64,000 bases of DNA from Cognatiyoonia sediminum (GTDB lineage Bacteria > Pseudomonadota > Alphaproteobacteria > Rhodobacterales > Rhodobacteraceae). The first letter of the stretch is position 1, and each line of letters begins with the position of its first letter. The notes below the pieces were generated by a model that saw only the letters and a list, made by a program, of their open reading frames with translations, was not told where the DNA came from and made no database searches. Both the position numbers and the translations under genes were made by a program. Positions 17,247 to 26,431 of this stretch are shown here, piece after piece. Location: NCBI RefSeq assembly GCF_900129845.1, contig NZ_FQXB01000001.1, forward strand, positions 558,001-622,000, in the 5' to 3' direction.

Positions 17247-19559
17247 ATGTATAATCTGAGCAGCCGAATTGACGCCGTTTCAGCGTCAATCAAACAGCGT
17301 GCAGCAATCTTATTTCTTGCAATATTCGCCTCCTTCGTTGCCACGGCGAGTTTCGCGCAATCGTTTACCTTTACAAGTGTGACAATCGACGGGAACCAAC
17401 GTGTCGAAGATGGTACGATCTTGTCTTTGGCTGGTATCAGTCGAGGCCAAACAATTTCAGCCGCCCAGCTCAATGCAGCATCCCAAAACATCCGGGAAAC
17501 TGGTCTTTTTGAAACTGTGGACGTTATCCCGCAGGGCAGTAGGCTTGTCATCACCGTTGTTGAACGTCCAACGATTAATATCATTAACGTTGAAGGTAAC
17601 AGCGAAATTCGGGATGCCGAAGTTCTGGCTGTAGTCCAATCTCAATCGCGTCGTGTGTACACCCCGGCGCAGGCTGAAAGGGACGTCGCCGCGATCAGTG
17701 AACTCTATGCAAATCGTGGTCGCATTAATGCCTCGGTCACGGCGCGGATCATTGAACGGTCCGACAATCGCGTGGACCTTGTATTTGTTGTTCAGGAAAC
17801 GGGTCTGACGGAAGTTGAGCGCATTTCGTTCGTGGGGAACAGAAATTTCTCCGACGGCCGTCTGCGCCGGGTTCTTGATACAAAGCAAGCGGGTCTTCTG
17901 CGTGTTTTGATCAGCAGTGATACCTTCGCACGCGATCGGATTGCGTTCGATCAACGTCTCTTGACCGATTTCTACCAATCTCGCGGCTATGCTGATTTCC
18001 AAGTTTTGAACGTTGATGTTGCTCTGACTCGTGAACGCGACGCCTTCCTGATTACCTTTAACGTTCAAGAAGGGCAGAAGTTCAACTTCGGTCAGTTGAC
18101 TGTTGTGTCCGAAATTCCGTCCGCCAGTGCAGCAGAATTCCAAGCGGCAATCGGCACGCGCCCCGGTTCAACTTACTCACCGATGAAGGTTGAAAACGAC
18201 ATTGCTCGTTTGGAACGTTTGGCTATTCAAAAAGGCATCCCTTTTGTTCGGGTTGAGCCGCGCATCACTCGAAATGATCGTGACCTCGTTCTCGACGTGA
18301 CCTACGCCTTGGTCAGAGGTGAACGTATCTTCGTTGAGCGGATTGATATCGAAGGCAACAGTACAACCCTCGACCGGGTGATCCGCAACCAATTCACAGT
18401 TGTCGAGGGCGATCCATTTAATCCTCGTGAAATTCGTCAGGCCGCAGAGCGCATTCGTGCCTTGGGTTTATTTGCCAATGCCGACGTGAATGCACGAGAA
18501 GGCAGCGGACCGGATCAGGTTATTGTAGATGTGGATGTTGTCGAAGCGCCGACCGGATCGCTCTCGTTTGGTGGTAACTATAATACCGATACCGGCCTAG
18601 GGTTGGTTGCGTCTTATCGCCAATCAAACTTCTTGGGACGCGGACAATCGCTTAGCTTCCAGATTTCAACCAGTGAATCGAACCGTGTGGCGTCACTCGA
18701 CTTTGTTGAACCACGCTTGCTCGGCAGAGATGTACGTTTTGGGTTCAGCTTTGACTATTCAACCACTGACAACCAGAATGCGCTATACGATACAGAGACT
18801 TTCGATTTCCGGCCAAGCCTTGGGTTCCGTGTCTCTGACAACGGTCGTTTGAATGTCTTCTATCGCGCAGAATTCACGGACATCAATGATGTGGACCCAG
18901 CTGCGAGTATCGTCATTCAGAACGAAGCGGATCGCGGTCGTATTACGACAAATGGTGTGGGCTACACCTATAGCTATGACACCCGCCGTACCGGTCTGAA
19001 TCCCAATGCCGGTGTTCTTCTGCGCTTTGGGCAAGAGTTTGGGGTCGGCGATTCCGATTTCATTCGCACCACCGCAACGGCGATAGCCGAAACAAAGGTG
19101 TTCAACGAAGAGGTGACACTCCGGGCAACTATCGAAGGCGGTCTTCTTGATTACGCCGATAACGATAGTCGCGTGACGGATCGTTTCTTCCTCGGTAACC
19201 GCGTTCTGCGCGGGTTTGAGGCCAGCGGTATTGGTCCTCGGGATAATGATACGGATGATGCGCTCGGCGGAAACAAGTTCGCCGTTGCGCGGCTGGAAGC
19301 AGAATTCCCACTTGGTTTGCCGGAGGAATATGGCATCACCGGTGGCGTGTTCCTTGATCACGGATCGGTTTGGGACGTCGGAAACACGTTTGGTGCGGAC
19401 GTTCTCTATAACGACTACACGGCGCGTACCGTCGCGGGCATTTCGATCTTTTGGACGACCCCGATTGGTCCTCTCCGGTTCAACTTTACCGAAGCCCTAG
19501 ATGCTCAGGATCGTGACCGTACCAATTCCTTCGATGTGACCATCTCAACCAGTTTCTGA
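17247..19559 (+). CDS. bamA: Outer membrane protein assembly factor BamA
   Basis: Central Omp85-family subunit of the BAM complex that folds beta-barrel proteins into the outer membrane. A signal peptide (cleavage near residue 37, after SFA) is followed by five POTRA repeats, visible as repeated patterns such as VTIDGNQRVEDGTI, INVEGNSEIRD, ISFVGNRNFSDGRL and IDIEGNSTTLDRVI. A 16-strand barrel ends in the aromatic C-terminal signature (VTISTSF). The 770 residues are normal. Its stop overlaps the start of the skp-like gene by one base. Confidence 0.96.
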   Translation: MYNLSSRIDAVSASIKQRAAILFLAIFASFVATASFAQSFTFTSVTIDGNQRVEDGTILSLAGISRGQTISAAQLNAASQNIRETGLFETVDVIPQGSRLVITVVERPTINIINVEGNSEIRDAEVLAVVQSQSRRVYTPAQAERDVAAISELYANRGRINASVTARIIERSDNRVDLVFVVQETGLTEVERISFVGNRNFSDGRLRRVLDTKQAGLLRVLISSDTFARDRIAFDQRLLTDFYQSRGYADFQVLNVDVALTRERDAFLITFNVQEGQKFNFGQLTVVSEIPSASAAEFQAAIGTRPGSTYSPMKVENDIARLERLAIQKGIPFVRVEPRITRNDRDLVLDVTYALVRGERIFVERIDIEGNSTTLDRVIRNQFTVVEGDPFNPREIRQAAERIRALGLFANADVNAREGSGPDQVIVDVDVVEAPTGSLSFGGNYNTDTGLGLVASYRQSNFLGRGQSLSFQISTSESNRVASLDFVEPRLLGRDVRFGFSFDYSTTDNQNALYDTETFDFRPSLGFRVSDNGRLNVFYRAEFTDINDVDPAASIVIQNEADRGRITTNGVGYTYSYDTRRTGLNPNAGVLLRFGQEFGVGDSDFIRTTATAIAETKVFNEEVTLRATIEGGLLDYADNDSRVTDRFFLGNRVLRGFEASGIGPRDNDTDDALGGNKFAVARLEAEFPLGLPEEYGITGGVFLDHGSVWDVGNTFGADVLYNDYTARTVAGISIFWTTPIGPLRFNFTEALDAQDRDRTNSFDVTISTSF

Positions 19560-20176
19560 TGCGACTGTTATGGGCGGCCTTTTTTCTTGCTCTTTCCCTG
19601 AGTGGGGGGCCTTTGGCTGCCCAGACAACAGAGGCGACGCCGGAAGGTATCTTTGTCATCAATGCCGACAGGCTGTTTGCGGAATCTGAGATCGGCCAGA
19701 GCATTCGAGAAGACTTCCAAGTTCGGCGGCTTGAACTGCAGGCGGAAAATGAGCGGATCATCGAAGAACTCGTTGCCGAAGAACAAGATCTTGCGGCACG
19801 TCGGCCAGATATGGACGTAGAAGAGTTTCGTTTGGAGGCCGAAGCCTTCGACCGTAAAGCGATAGAGATCCGAGCTGCTAGGGACGCAAAAGAACGCAGC
19901 ATTTCCGAAGCTGCCGAAGAAGCACAGGCCCGCTTCAATGAACAGGTTCGGGAGGTCGCGGGCCAAGTCATGATTGAGCGCGGGGGAAAGGTTATTCTTG
20001 ATAGTCGTTCCGTCTATTTGGCACTGCGCAGCATCGATATCACTGATGCAGTGATCGATCGACTGGATGGGCTGGCAGAGCAGCAGACTGAAGAACAGGA
20101 GCCGATTGAGAATGTGGCGCCATCGAACCAAGAGCCTGATGAAACCGCTCCAGTCGAAGAAACTGTATCGGAATGA
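19559..20176 (+). CDS. OmpH/Skp-family periplasmic chaperone
   Basis: Predicted periplasmic holdase for unfolded outer-membrane proteins. A signal peptide (about 21 residues, ending LAAQ) precedes a charged, long alpha-helical coiled-coil region (about 50-140) framed by the core FVINADRLFAESEIGQ and the C-terminal GKVILDSRSVYLALRSIDITDAVIDRL, as in OmpH/Skp. An acidic glutamate-rich tail of about 35 residues is unusual. It starts at the last base of the bamA stop, consistent with joint function with BAM. Confidence 0.88.
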   Translation: MRLLWAAFFLALSLSGGPLAAQTTEATPEGIFVINADRLFAESEIGQSIREDFQVRRLELQAENERIIEELVAEEQDLAARRPDMDVEEFRLEAEAFDRKAIEIRAARDAKERSISEAAEEAQARFNEQVREVAGQVMIERGGKVILDSRSVYLALRSIDITDAVIDRLDGLAEQQTEEQEPIENVAPSNQEPDETAPVEETVSE

Positions 20177-20242
20177 CCCACTTGCCGGTTGGTCGGCCAG
20201 TTGTTAACCATCTAAAAAGGTTGCGAAAAGAAAGACAAATCA

Positions 20243-20701
20243 ATGAGCACACCAACTGAAGCTGACATTCAGCTGATCCAGAAAATTATCCCCCATCGCT
20301 ATCCCTTCTTGCTTGTCGACAAAGTACACAGCATCGATGGTACTTCGTCGGCGATCGGCATCAAAAACGTAACCATGAATGAGCCACATTTTCAGGGGCA
20401 CTTTCCGGGTACTCCGATCATGCCGGGCGTTACGATCATTGAAGCAATGGCGCAGACCGCGGCGGTGATGGTTGGCACAACCATGGGTCTGACGGACGGC
20501 AATATGCTGATCTATTTTATGTCGATCGATGGCTGCAAATTCCGCCGAAAGGTGATCCCTGGCGATGTGTTGGAGATGAAAATCGAAACCACACGTGGAA
20601 AGCCCGGCGCTAAGGTCTGGCGTTTTAAAGGTGTCGCCACCGTCGAAGGTGAGCTTGCCGCTGAAGGTGAGTTTGCGGCCATGATGGACCTTCAATCCTG
20701 A
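20243..20701 (+). CDS. fabZ: 3-hydroxyacyl-ACP dehydratase FabZ
   Basis: Dehydrates 3-hydroxyacyl-ACP in fatty-acid elongation and competes with lipid A synthesis for 3-hydroxymyristoyl-ACP. The hot-dog fold elements are clear: [12 protein letters not shown], then [15 protein letters not shown] with the catalytic histidine and the helix IEAMAQTAA with the catalytic glutamate. The 152 residues are normal. lpxA begins at its stop codon, so the two branches are coupled. Confidence 0.96.
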   Translation: MSTPTEADIQLIQKIIPHRYPFLLVDKVHSIDGTSSAIGIKNVTMNEPHFQGHFPGTPIMPGVTIIEAMAQTAAVMVGTTMGLTDGNMLIYFMSIDGCKFRRKVIPGDVLEMKIETTRGKPGAKVWRFKGVATVEGELAAEGEFAAMMDLQS

Positions 20702-21483
20702 TGTCTGAAATTCACCCAAGTGCAGTTATCGCCGAAAGCGCGAAGATCGGGCAGGGGTGCTCGATTGGTCCATTCTGTGTCATTGGCGGCGACGTTGTTC
20801 TTGGGGATGACGTGACCTTAAAGAGCCACGTGGTGATCGACGGCGATACGCATATTGGCGATGGCACGACTATATTTTCTTTCGCTGTTGTCGGAGAGAT
20901 ACCACAAGATCTGAAATTCGATGGGGAGCGGACGCGGGTGCGTATTGGTGCACGTAACCGCATTCGCGAACATGTAACGATCAATTCTGGCACGTCCGGT
21001 GGTGGCGGCGAAACGCGTATCGGCGATGATGGGTTGTTCATGGCAGGCTGTCACATTGCCCATGACGCGCAGATCGGCGATCGAGTGATTGTTGTGAACT
21101 CCAGCGCAGTTGCAGGTCACTGTATTTTAGAGGACGACGTTATTGTCGGCGGTCTAAGCGGAGTCCATCAGTTTGTGCGTATCGGTCAAGGCGCGATCAT
21201 CGGCGCGTTGTCTATGGTGACCAATGACGTGATCCCACATGGTTTGGTCATGGGGCCACGGGCCGAGTTGGAAGGTTTGAACCTTGTCGGGCTCAAGCGC
21301 AAAGGCGTGGATCGCAAAGACATCATGGCCCTTCGTGCGGCTTTTCAATCGCTCAAAGACGGCGAAGGGACGTTCCATGATCGCGCGGAACGTCTAAAGG
21401 ATGAAGCTGACAGCCCTTATGTGAAACATATGGTGGACTTTGTCTTAGGTGAGACCGACCGCAACTTTCTGACGCCTCGATAA
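20701..21483 (+). CDS. lpxA: UDP-N-acetylglucosamine O-acyltransferase LpxA
   Basis: First step of lipid A synthesis, transfer of a 3-hydroxyacyl chain from ACP to UDP-GlcNAc. Left-handed beta-helix hexapeptide repeats run from HPSAVIAESAKIGQGCSIGPF onward, with catalytic histidine in AGCHIAHDAQIGD, then the C-terminal helical domain. The 260 residues are normal. It overlaps fabZ by one base and lpxI by one base. Confidence 0.96.
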   Translation: MSEIHPSAVIAESAKIGQGCSIGPFCVIGGDVVLGDDVTLKSHVVIDGDTHIGDGTTIFSFAVVGEIPQDLKFDGERTRVRIGARNRIREHVTINSGTSGGGGETRIGDDGLFMAGCHIAHDAQIGDRVIVVNSSAVAGHCILEDDVIVGGLSGVHQFVRIGQGAIIGALSMVTNDVIPHGLVMGPRAELEGLNLVGLKRKGVDRKDIMALRAAFQSLKDGEGTFHDRAERLKDEADSPYVKHMVDFVLGETDRNFLTPR

Positions 21484-22358
21484 TGATTGCCTTGATCGCA
21501 GGCACTGGCGATCTGCCCAGTGAGGTATTCAAGGCCCTTACGGCCAAAGGAGAAGCACCGTTAGTCTGCGCAATGGAGGGTTTTGTTCCAGACTTGAATC
21601 CGGACATTACCTTTCGGATCGAACATCTCGGTAGTCTTCTCGAAACGCTAGCGACGCTCGGCATCAAGCGTGTGTGCATGGCTGGTGCGGTGAAACGTCC
21701 CAACATTGACCCAACCCAAATTGACGAACGAACTCTTCCTCTCGTCCCGCGCGTGCAATCCGCTATGGCGCTTGGTGATGATGGCACCTTGCGTGAGATC
21801 ATCGCAATCCTGGAAGAGTTCGGCATGCAGGTGGTGGGAGCGGCTGAACTGGTTCCCGAGCTTCTACCACCAGAAGGCGTTTTGACCAAAGCTCAACCGA
21901 ACAACACCATGGATGCGAATGCGATGCTGGGTGTTCAGACTGTCGAGCGTATGGGGGTCGCGGATAGCGGTCAGGCTTGTGTCATTAAGGATCGCCGCAT
22001 TCTGGCAGAAGAAGGGCCAGATGGTACGGATGCAATGATCCGGCGCTTTGTCCCGACGCACTCGGATGCCCAAGGGTTTGGTCCGTTGGGCATGATTGAT
22101 GATTTGGTATCCGCCTCGGCCGATTGGCTTACTGGAATTGCGGGGACTGGCAAAGGTGCCATGCTTTATAAGGCCCCCAAGCCGCAACAAGATCGTCGTG
22201 CCGATTTGCCCGTGATTGGGCCAGAAACTGCTCTCGTCGCCGCCGAAGCTGGATTCGCGGGCATTATCATTGAACAGGGTGGTGTCATGGTTCTCGACCG
22301 CGAAACTGTTGTTCAAACTCTGGATGCCAACGACATGTTTCTTTGGGTGCGCGCATGA
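21483..22358 (+). CDS. lpxI: UDP-2,3-diacylglucosamine pyrophosphatase LpxI
   Basis: Hydrolyses UDP-2,3-diacylglucosamine to lipid X, the alphaproteobacterial alternative to LpxH. The N-terminal domain starts IALIAGTGDLPSEV; the C-terminal catalytic DUF1009 domain begins around residue 135 with the conserved acidic and glycine segments (LVAAEAGFAGIIIEQGGVMVLDRE broken over two strands). The 291 residues are normal. It sits in the fixed order lpxA-lpxI-lpxB with stop/start overlaps on both sides. Confidence 0.94.
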   Translation: MIALIAGTGDLPSEVFKALTAKGEAPLVCAMEGFVPDLNPDITFRIEHLGSLLETLATLGIKRVCMAGAVKRPNIDPTQIDERTLPLVPRVQSAMALGDDGTLREIIAILEEFGMQVVGAAELVPELLPPEGVLTKAQPNNTMDANAMLGVQTVERMGVADSGQACVIKDRRILAEEGPDGTDAMIRRFVPTHSDAQGFGPLGMIDDLVSASADWLTGIAGTGKGAMLYKAPKPQQDRRADLPVIGPETALVAAEAGFAGIIIEQGGVMVLDRETVVQTLDANDMFLWVRA

Positions 22359-23491
22359 GCTTGAAGGTCTTTGTCATCGCGGGCGAAGTTTCTGGCGACA
22401 AACTCGGTGGTGCTTTGATGGCTGGCTTGAAATCTCTCACGGCGGTTGACTTCACTGGCGTTGGTGGCCCGTTGATGGAGGAGCAGGGGCTCAATAGCCG
22501 CTTTCCGATGTCTGAACTGAGCCTGATGGGCATCGTCGAGATTTTGCCGAAATACCGTGATTTGAAAAAGCGAATCCGGGAAACGGCGGACGCGATCATT
22601 GCCGAGAAGCCAGACGTTCTCATTACAATCGACAGCCCCGATTTTTGCCTACGCGTCGCGCGATTGGTTAAAGCAGCTTCTGACACCAGAACCATCCACT
22701 ACGTCGCTCCAACCGTCTGGGCGTGGCGACCGGGCCGCGCGGAAAAGATGGCAAAACACATTGACCATGTCCTAGCACTCTTCCCGTTTGAGCCACCCTT
22801 TATGGAAGAGGCGGGCATGACCTGCGACTTCGTGGGGCATCCTGTAGTCACCGAAACCCAGGCGACGGACGCAGAAGCCGCTGAGTTTAGAGCCGCGCAC
22901 GGCTTGACCGATGCACCGGTCATTTTGGCTTTGCCCGGCTCTCGGCGTGGTGAGGTTAGCAGGCTGGCCGATCGGTTTGGAGAGGCGCTTGATAAAGTGC
23001 TGCAAGTCCGGCCCGATGCCCGTATCGTAATCCCCTGCGCCGCCCCAGTTTACGATTTGGTGCAGCAACAGACCCGCGGCTGGTCTGGTGATCCGATCCT
23101 TCTCGCGCCCGACGACCCCGGCAAACTGACGGCATTTAAGGCTGCTGACGTCGCCTTGGCGGCGTCTGGGACGGTTTCACTAGAATTGGCCGCAGCTCAA
23201 ACGGCAATGGTCATCGCTTATGACATGGCTTGGCTCAGCCGGGCGATCATCAGCCGTATGTTGAAAATCGACACGGTGACTTTGGTCAACCTTGTCTCGG
23301 AAACACGAGCGGTGCCGGAGTTCATTGGCAAGGATTGCGAGCCTGGAAAGATCGCTGGGAGCTTGCTAACGACATTGGCTGAACCTGCTGGGCAGATGGA
23401 GGCAATGTCGCTTACAATGGAAAGACTGGGAGCGGGGGGTGAGCCGCCCGGTTTGAGAGCGGCAAAGTCTGTTCTTGGCCAGCTCAAATAA
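22355..23491 (+). CDS. lpxB: Lipid-A-disaccharide synthase
   Basis: Condenses lipid X with UDP-2,3-diacylglucosamine to the disaccharide-1-phosphate at the inner membrane. The N-terminal VIAGEVSGDKLGG, the VAPTVWAWRPGRA segment and ALPGSRRGEVSRL are typical of this GT19 family. The start at 22355 makes an ATGA overlap with lpxI; a GTG-type start 12 bases earlier would add only MGAR. The 378 residues are normal. Last gene of the lipid A run, followed directly by a strong terminator. Confidence 0.96.
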   Translation: MSLKVFVIAGEVSGDKLGGALMAGLKSLTAVDFTGVGGPLMEEQGLNSRFPMSELSLMGIVEILPKYRDLKKRIRETADAIIAEKPDVLITIDSPDFCLRVARLVKAASDTRTIHYVAPTVWAWRPGRAEKMAKHIDHVLALFPFEPPFMEEAGMTCDFVGHPVVTETQATDAEAAEFRAAHGLTDAPVILALPGSRRGEVSRLADRFGEALDKVLQVRPDARIVIPCAAPVYDLVQQQTRGWSGDPILLAPDDPGKLTAFKAADVALAASGTVSLELAAAQTAMVIAYDMAWLSRAIISRMLKIDTVTLVNLVSETRAVPEFIGKDCEPGKIAGSLLTTLAEPAGQMEAMSLTMERLGAGGEPPGLRAAKSVLGQLK

Positions 23492-23520
23492 AAAAGCCCC
23501 GGTCAAACCGGGGCTTTTTC
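23489..23520. terminator. Strong bidirectional terminator
   Basis: AAAAAGCCCCGG and CCGGGGCTTTTT form a perfect 12-bp inverted repeat with a 5-base loop (TCAAA), flanked by A and T tracts in both directions. It serves lpxB from one side and the FadL-type gene (end 23539) from the other. Confidence 0.9.
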
Positions 23521-23538
23521 GTTAAGGATTCGATGGGC

Positions 23539-24741
23539 TTAGAAAGAGTAGCCAACTGAGAGGCCAAGTCCGAGAGCTGTGTTCTCTTCAAACTCTACAC
23601 CACTGCCATCAGTTGCATCGCCAAGCATGGAGTACTCAATACCACCGCGCAGGCTTACGCCGTCAAGGTTGTACGTACCGCCGATACCGATCGAAGTTGT
23701 GCCATCAGTCGGTGAAAGTCTAGAAGCAACACCACCGCTTGCTTCCTCATATGTCACACGCGCAAAAAGCGAAAGGTCGTCATTGATACGGCGACCAACG
23801 CCAAGACGATAGGTGATAGTATCATTGTCTAGGGAGGTTACAGCACCGCCGCTAAACGCCTCAAACGCCGGCGGGCGTACATCCCAAACAGACCATTCTG
23901 CCCAACGGATCGATCCAAAGACTAATGTGTCTTCGGCAACACCAGTTTGGAAATCAAGTGTGAGTGACTGGGGCAGTTTGATGTCGGTTGTTGCCTCGGT
24001 CGTAACGCCTTGGAAGACTTCTAATGTGTCGAAGTCGTGTGTCAGACCGCTTTCATAGGTCAACGACACTCGGAGTGCGATTTCTGGCTTTTCGTAAGCG
24101 GCACCGATAACGTAGCCAACTTGACTGTTAGCTGCCGCGGTCGCTGAATATCCGAAAGCACCAGCCGGGGCGCCTTGCACGGCCGCTAACTGACCTTCTA
24201 GATCTGAAATCACTGCCGGGGGCGCTCCCGCAGCTATTGCCTGAGCTATGCCATCACCCAAAGCCTGCGCAGCGCTTCCACGATTGAGTGTGTCAGGAAT
24301 AGAAATATTTGCTTCGGATTTCACCACCCTCAGGCCACCGTAGACAGATACATTTGGATTTACTTGGTACTTACCCACAATCGCAATTTGGTTGCTGTCC
24401 CATTCGGCTTCTAGGCCCGTATATGGCCCAGTGCCGTAAGACGCGTCAGCGCCAAAAGGTTGGTTTAAAAAGAGACCAAGATCGATCTGATCATTGATCG
24501 CAAATTTCAAAGCAACGCCAAAAGTGTTGAAGTCTTCGGACATTTTGCCGGTGGAACCGCCACCAAGACCGGCAGGGTAGTCGCCGCTCACTTCTGGCTG
24601 CGCGATTGAAAATGACAGTTCAGCATAGTTGCCGTTTTCGAAAAGCACGGAGTAAGAGTTTCCGCCGCGATCCAGACCACCGGCAGATGCCGCTGTAGCT
24701 GTCAGCAAAAGTGCTGCGCCGGTTGATAGATAGTTTTTCAT
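23539..24741 (-). CDS. FadL/OmpP1/TodX-family outer membrane transporter
   Basis: Predicted outer-membrane beta-barrel for uptake of long-chain fatty acids or other hydrophobic compounds. A signal peptide (MKNYLSTGAALLLTATAASAGG) is followed by family segments: the N-terminal LDRGGNSYSVLFENGNYAELSFS, the plug and strands, and the C-terminal alternating pattern ending LSVGYSF with terminal phenylalanine. The 400 residues are normal. No fad genes are nearby, so the substrate is open. A palindrome lies just upstream of its predicted promoter. Confidence 0.88.
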   Translation of the reverse strand: MKNYLSTGAALLLTATAASAGGLDRGGNSYSVLFENGNYAELSFSIAQPEVSGDYPAGLGGGSTGKMSEDFNTFGVALKFAINDQIDLGLFLNQPFGADASYGTGPYTGLEAEWDSNQIAIVGKYQVNPNVSVYGGLRVVKSEANISIPDTLNRGSAAQALGDGIAQAIAAGAPPAVISDLEGQLAAVQGAPAGAFGYSATAAANSQVGYVIGAAYEKPEIALRVSLTYESGLTHDFDTLEVFQGVTTEATTDIKLPQSLTLDFQTGVAEDTLVFGSIRWAEWSVWDVRPPAFEAFSGGAVTSLDNDTITYRLGVGRRINDDLSLFARVTYEEASGGVASRLSPTDGTTSIGIGGTYNLDGVSLRGGIEYSMLGDATDGSGVEFEENTALGLGLSVGYSF

Positions 24742-24808
24742 GTCTCATCCCTACACATGTCAGTGATTGGATATGAACCTAGAGACTCGTCTGCATTTCA
24801 GTCAATTA

Positions 24809-24823
24809 ATGACGCGGCGTCAT
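24809..24823. promoter_or_regulatory. 15-base palindrome upstream of the FadL-type gene
   Basis: ATGACGC-G-GCGTCAT is a perfect 7-bp inverted repeat around one base; a third copy of ATGACGC overlaps at 24822-24828. On the minus strand it ends 3 bases before a -35-like TTGACT (24800-24805), which is followed about 18 bases on by a weak TAGGTT. The position suits an activator or repressor site. The cognate protein is unknown. Confidence 0.4.
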
Positions 24824-24869
24824 GACGCATCCCGTCAAAAACCGTGGCAGGAATGCCCTTATATGCGAG

Positions 24870-25754
24870 TTATTTTGGGGAATGACGTCCCGTCACAACG
24901 ATATTGAGGTAATTCGCACCGAAAATCAGGACGGCACCGGCGATGATCATCAGGCTGAAAGGCTCGTTGTAAAACAGCATTCCGATGACCGCGATCACCG
25001 GAAGCCTCACAAAATCGATAGGCATAATGATCGATGCGGGCGCGATGGCCAGGGCGCTCGTTAGGCAGAAATGAGCCACCAAACCGGCTATTCCGATGAG
25101 TATGAGCCATGGCACTGTTTCAGCTGTTGGTAGCTTTATTGCACCATCAATCCCTGCCGCCACAAGCCCAAACCCCGCCTGCATTACTGTCAAATAAAAC
25201 AAGATACACACGATGGGCTGATCAATTGTTAGCTTCCGCGTGAAAATCGCTGTTAAGGCAAAGAAGATCGCGCACCCGGCAGCGGCAAGCATTCCAGCGC
25301 TGATTTCCGCGCTTCCGGGTTGGGCGACCATCAGGACACCAAGGAACCCAAGCGCTGCAGTTGCGATGTTCACCATAGTTAGGCGTTCGCCGAGCAAAAG
25401 AGGCGAAAACAAGAGCACCCAGATCGGTGTCGTGAATTCGAAGGCAAAGAGTTGCGCGAGCGGGATCAGTGGAACCGCGAAGAACCACAAATTTTGGCCG
25501 GCGAAATGGCAAATATTACGAAGGAAATGCAGACCAAGCCGGTTTTTGCGCAGGTCTGACTGTCTTTTCGTGACCAAGATGATGCTCGCCATGATCAAAA
25601 TGCCAACAAGACTGCGAAAGAACATGATCTCGAACGTGTCATGGGCGAAGTTAATCGCGCGGCCGGCGATTGCCATAGATGTGAAGGCCACGATAGCGCC
25701 CGTCATCCAAGCAGCACCTTGGAGGATTTTTGAAAGCGTTATCTCGGTTGACAT
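24870..25754 (-). CDS. EamA/DMT-family transporter
   Basis: Predicted inner-membrane exporter of the drug/metabolite superfamily, with ten hydrophobic helices arranged as two five-helix EamA repeats (second half starts about residue 140). Segments such as FFRSLVGILIMASIILV and FEFTTPIWVLLFSPLLLGE are typical. The start at 25754 (MSTEITL) follows an AGGA site; an ATG 42 bases earlier lacks one. About 294 residues, normal. The substrate cannot be inferred. Confidence 0.9.
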   Translation of the reverse strand: MSTEITLSKILQGAAWMTGAIVAFTSMAIAGRAINFAHDTFEIMFFRSLVGILIMASIILVTKRQSDLRKNRLGLHFLRNICHFAGQNLWFFAVPLIPLAQLFAFEFTTPIWVLLFSPLLLGERLTMVNIATAALGFLGVLMVAQPGSAEISAGMLAAAGCAIFFALTAIFTRKLTIDQPIVCILFYLTVMQAGFGLVAAGIDGAIKLPTAETVPWLILIGIAGLVAHFCLTSALAIAPASIIMPIDFVRLPVIAVIGMLFYNEPFSLMIIAGAVLIFGANYLNIVVTGRHSPK

Positions 25755-25811
25755 GATTGGGGTCCTGCGAACATCGTTGCCGCACATTCTGACCAATTCA
25801 AAGGCGATGCA

Positions 25812-26429
25812 ATGCGATTAAGCCTCGCATTTCTTATTTCTACATTTTTTCCAATATGCGTAGCTGCGGACTACAAAAGTGTGGACTCGGCGGCGACCTC
25901 TGCCTTTGACCGAATGCCACCGGTCGTTGTTGTTGACGTGATCGCTGGTAACTGCGGGGCGAATGCCGGTGTGAACCCAAAGGCGGCATATTGCACGTCA
26001 CAAAACACGATTTATTTGAGCGAACTAGCGTCAAATCTGCCTGAAACACCGTATCTTATAGCGCACCTCTACGGTCACGCTGCCCAAGTCAGGCACGGGG
26101 TTGCAGATGTGGCATTCGCCGCGATCCGCAGTCGACCTAATGAGGAGGCGGCTCTGCGAGGGATGGTCACGCGGCAAGTCGAGTGCCTAGCTGGCATGTA
26201 TATGGCTTTGGCGGGATTGAATGATCTCAGTTTGATGGACTGGCTTAACGACGAACCCTTTACAGGGAGCCACTGGAGCCGCAATCCACTTAGTCGAGGA
26301 CCACAGGTGTCAATCGGACTGGCTGCACGTGATGAGTGGTTCCAGATTGGGCAAAAAGCTGTTCATCCGTCGGCCTGCTCAGTTATTGAAATGAATGCAG
26401 AACTACTCGTAAACGCTTATAAAAATTAG
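25812..26429 (+). CDS. Exported protein resembling neutral zinc metallopeptidases, HExxH lost
   Basis: A 205-residue protein with a signal peptide (cleavage near residue 18, VAA/DY). Its core is arranged like the YpfJ-type putative neutral zinc metallopeptidases: an early NAGVNPKAAYCTSQNTIYLS stretch (product appears, enzyme on a strand), then AHLYGH at residues 84-89 in place of the usual AHExGH, then QVECLAGMY (122-130) in place of the third-ligand segment. Both histidines remain but the catalytic glutamate is leucine (CTC). It may therefore bind metal without proteolysis, or have another role. Convergent with the small gene at 26432-26779. Confidence 0.7.
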   Translation: MRLSLAFLISTFFPICVAADYKSVDSAATSAFDRMPPVVVVDVIAGNCGANAGVNPKAAYCTSQNTIYLSELASNLPETPYLIAHLYGHAAQVRHGVADVAFAAIRSRPNEEAALRGMVTRQVECLAGMYMALAGLNDLSLMDWLNDEPFTGSHWSRNPLSRGPQVSIGLAARDEWFQIGQKAVHPSACSVIEMNAELLVNAYKN

Positions 26430-26431
26430 TT

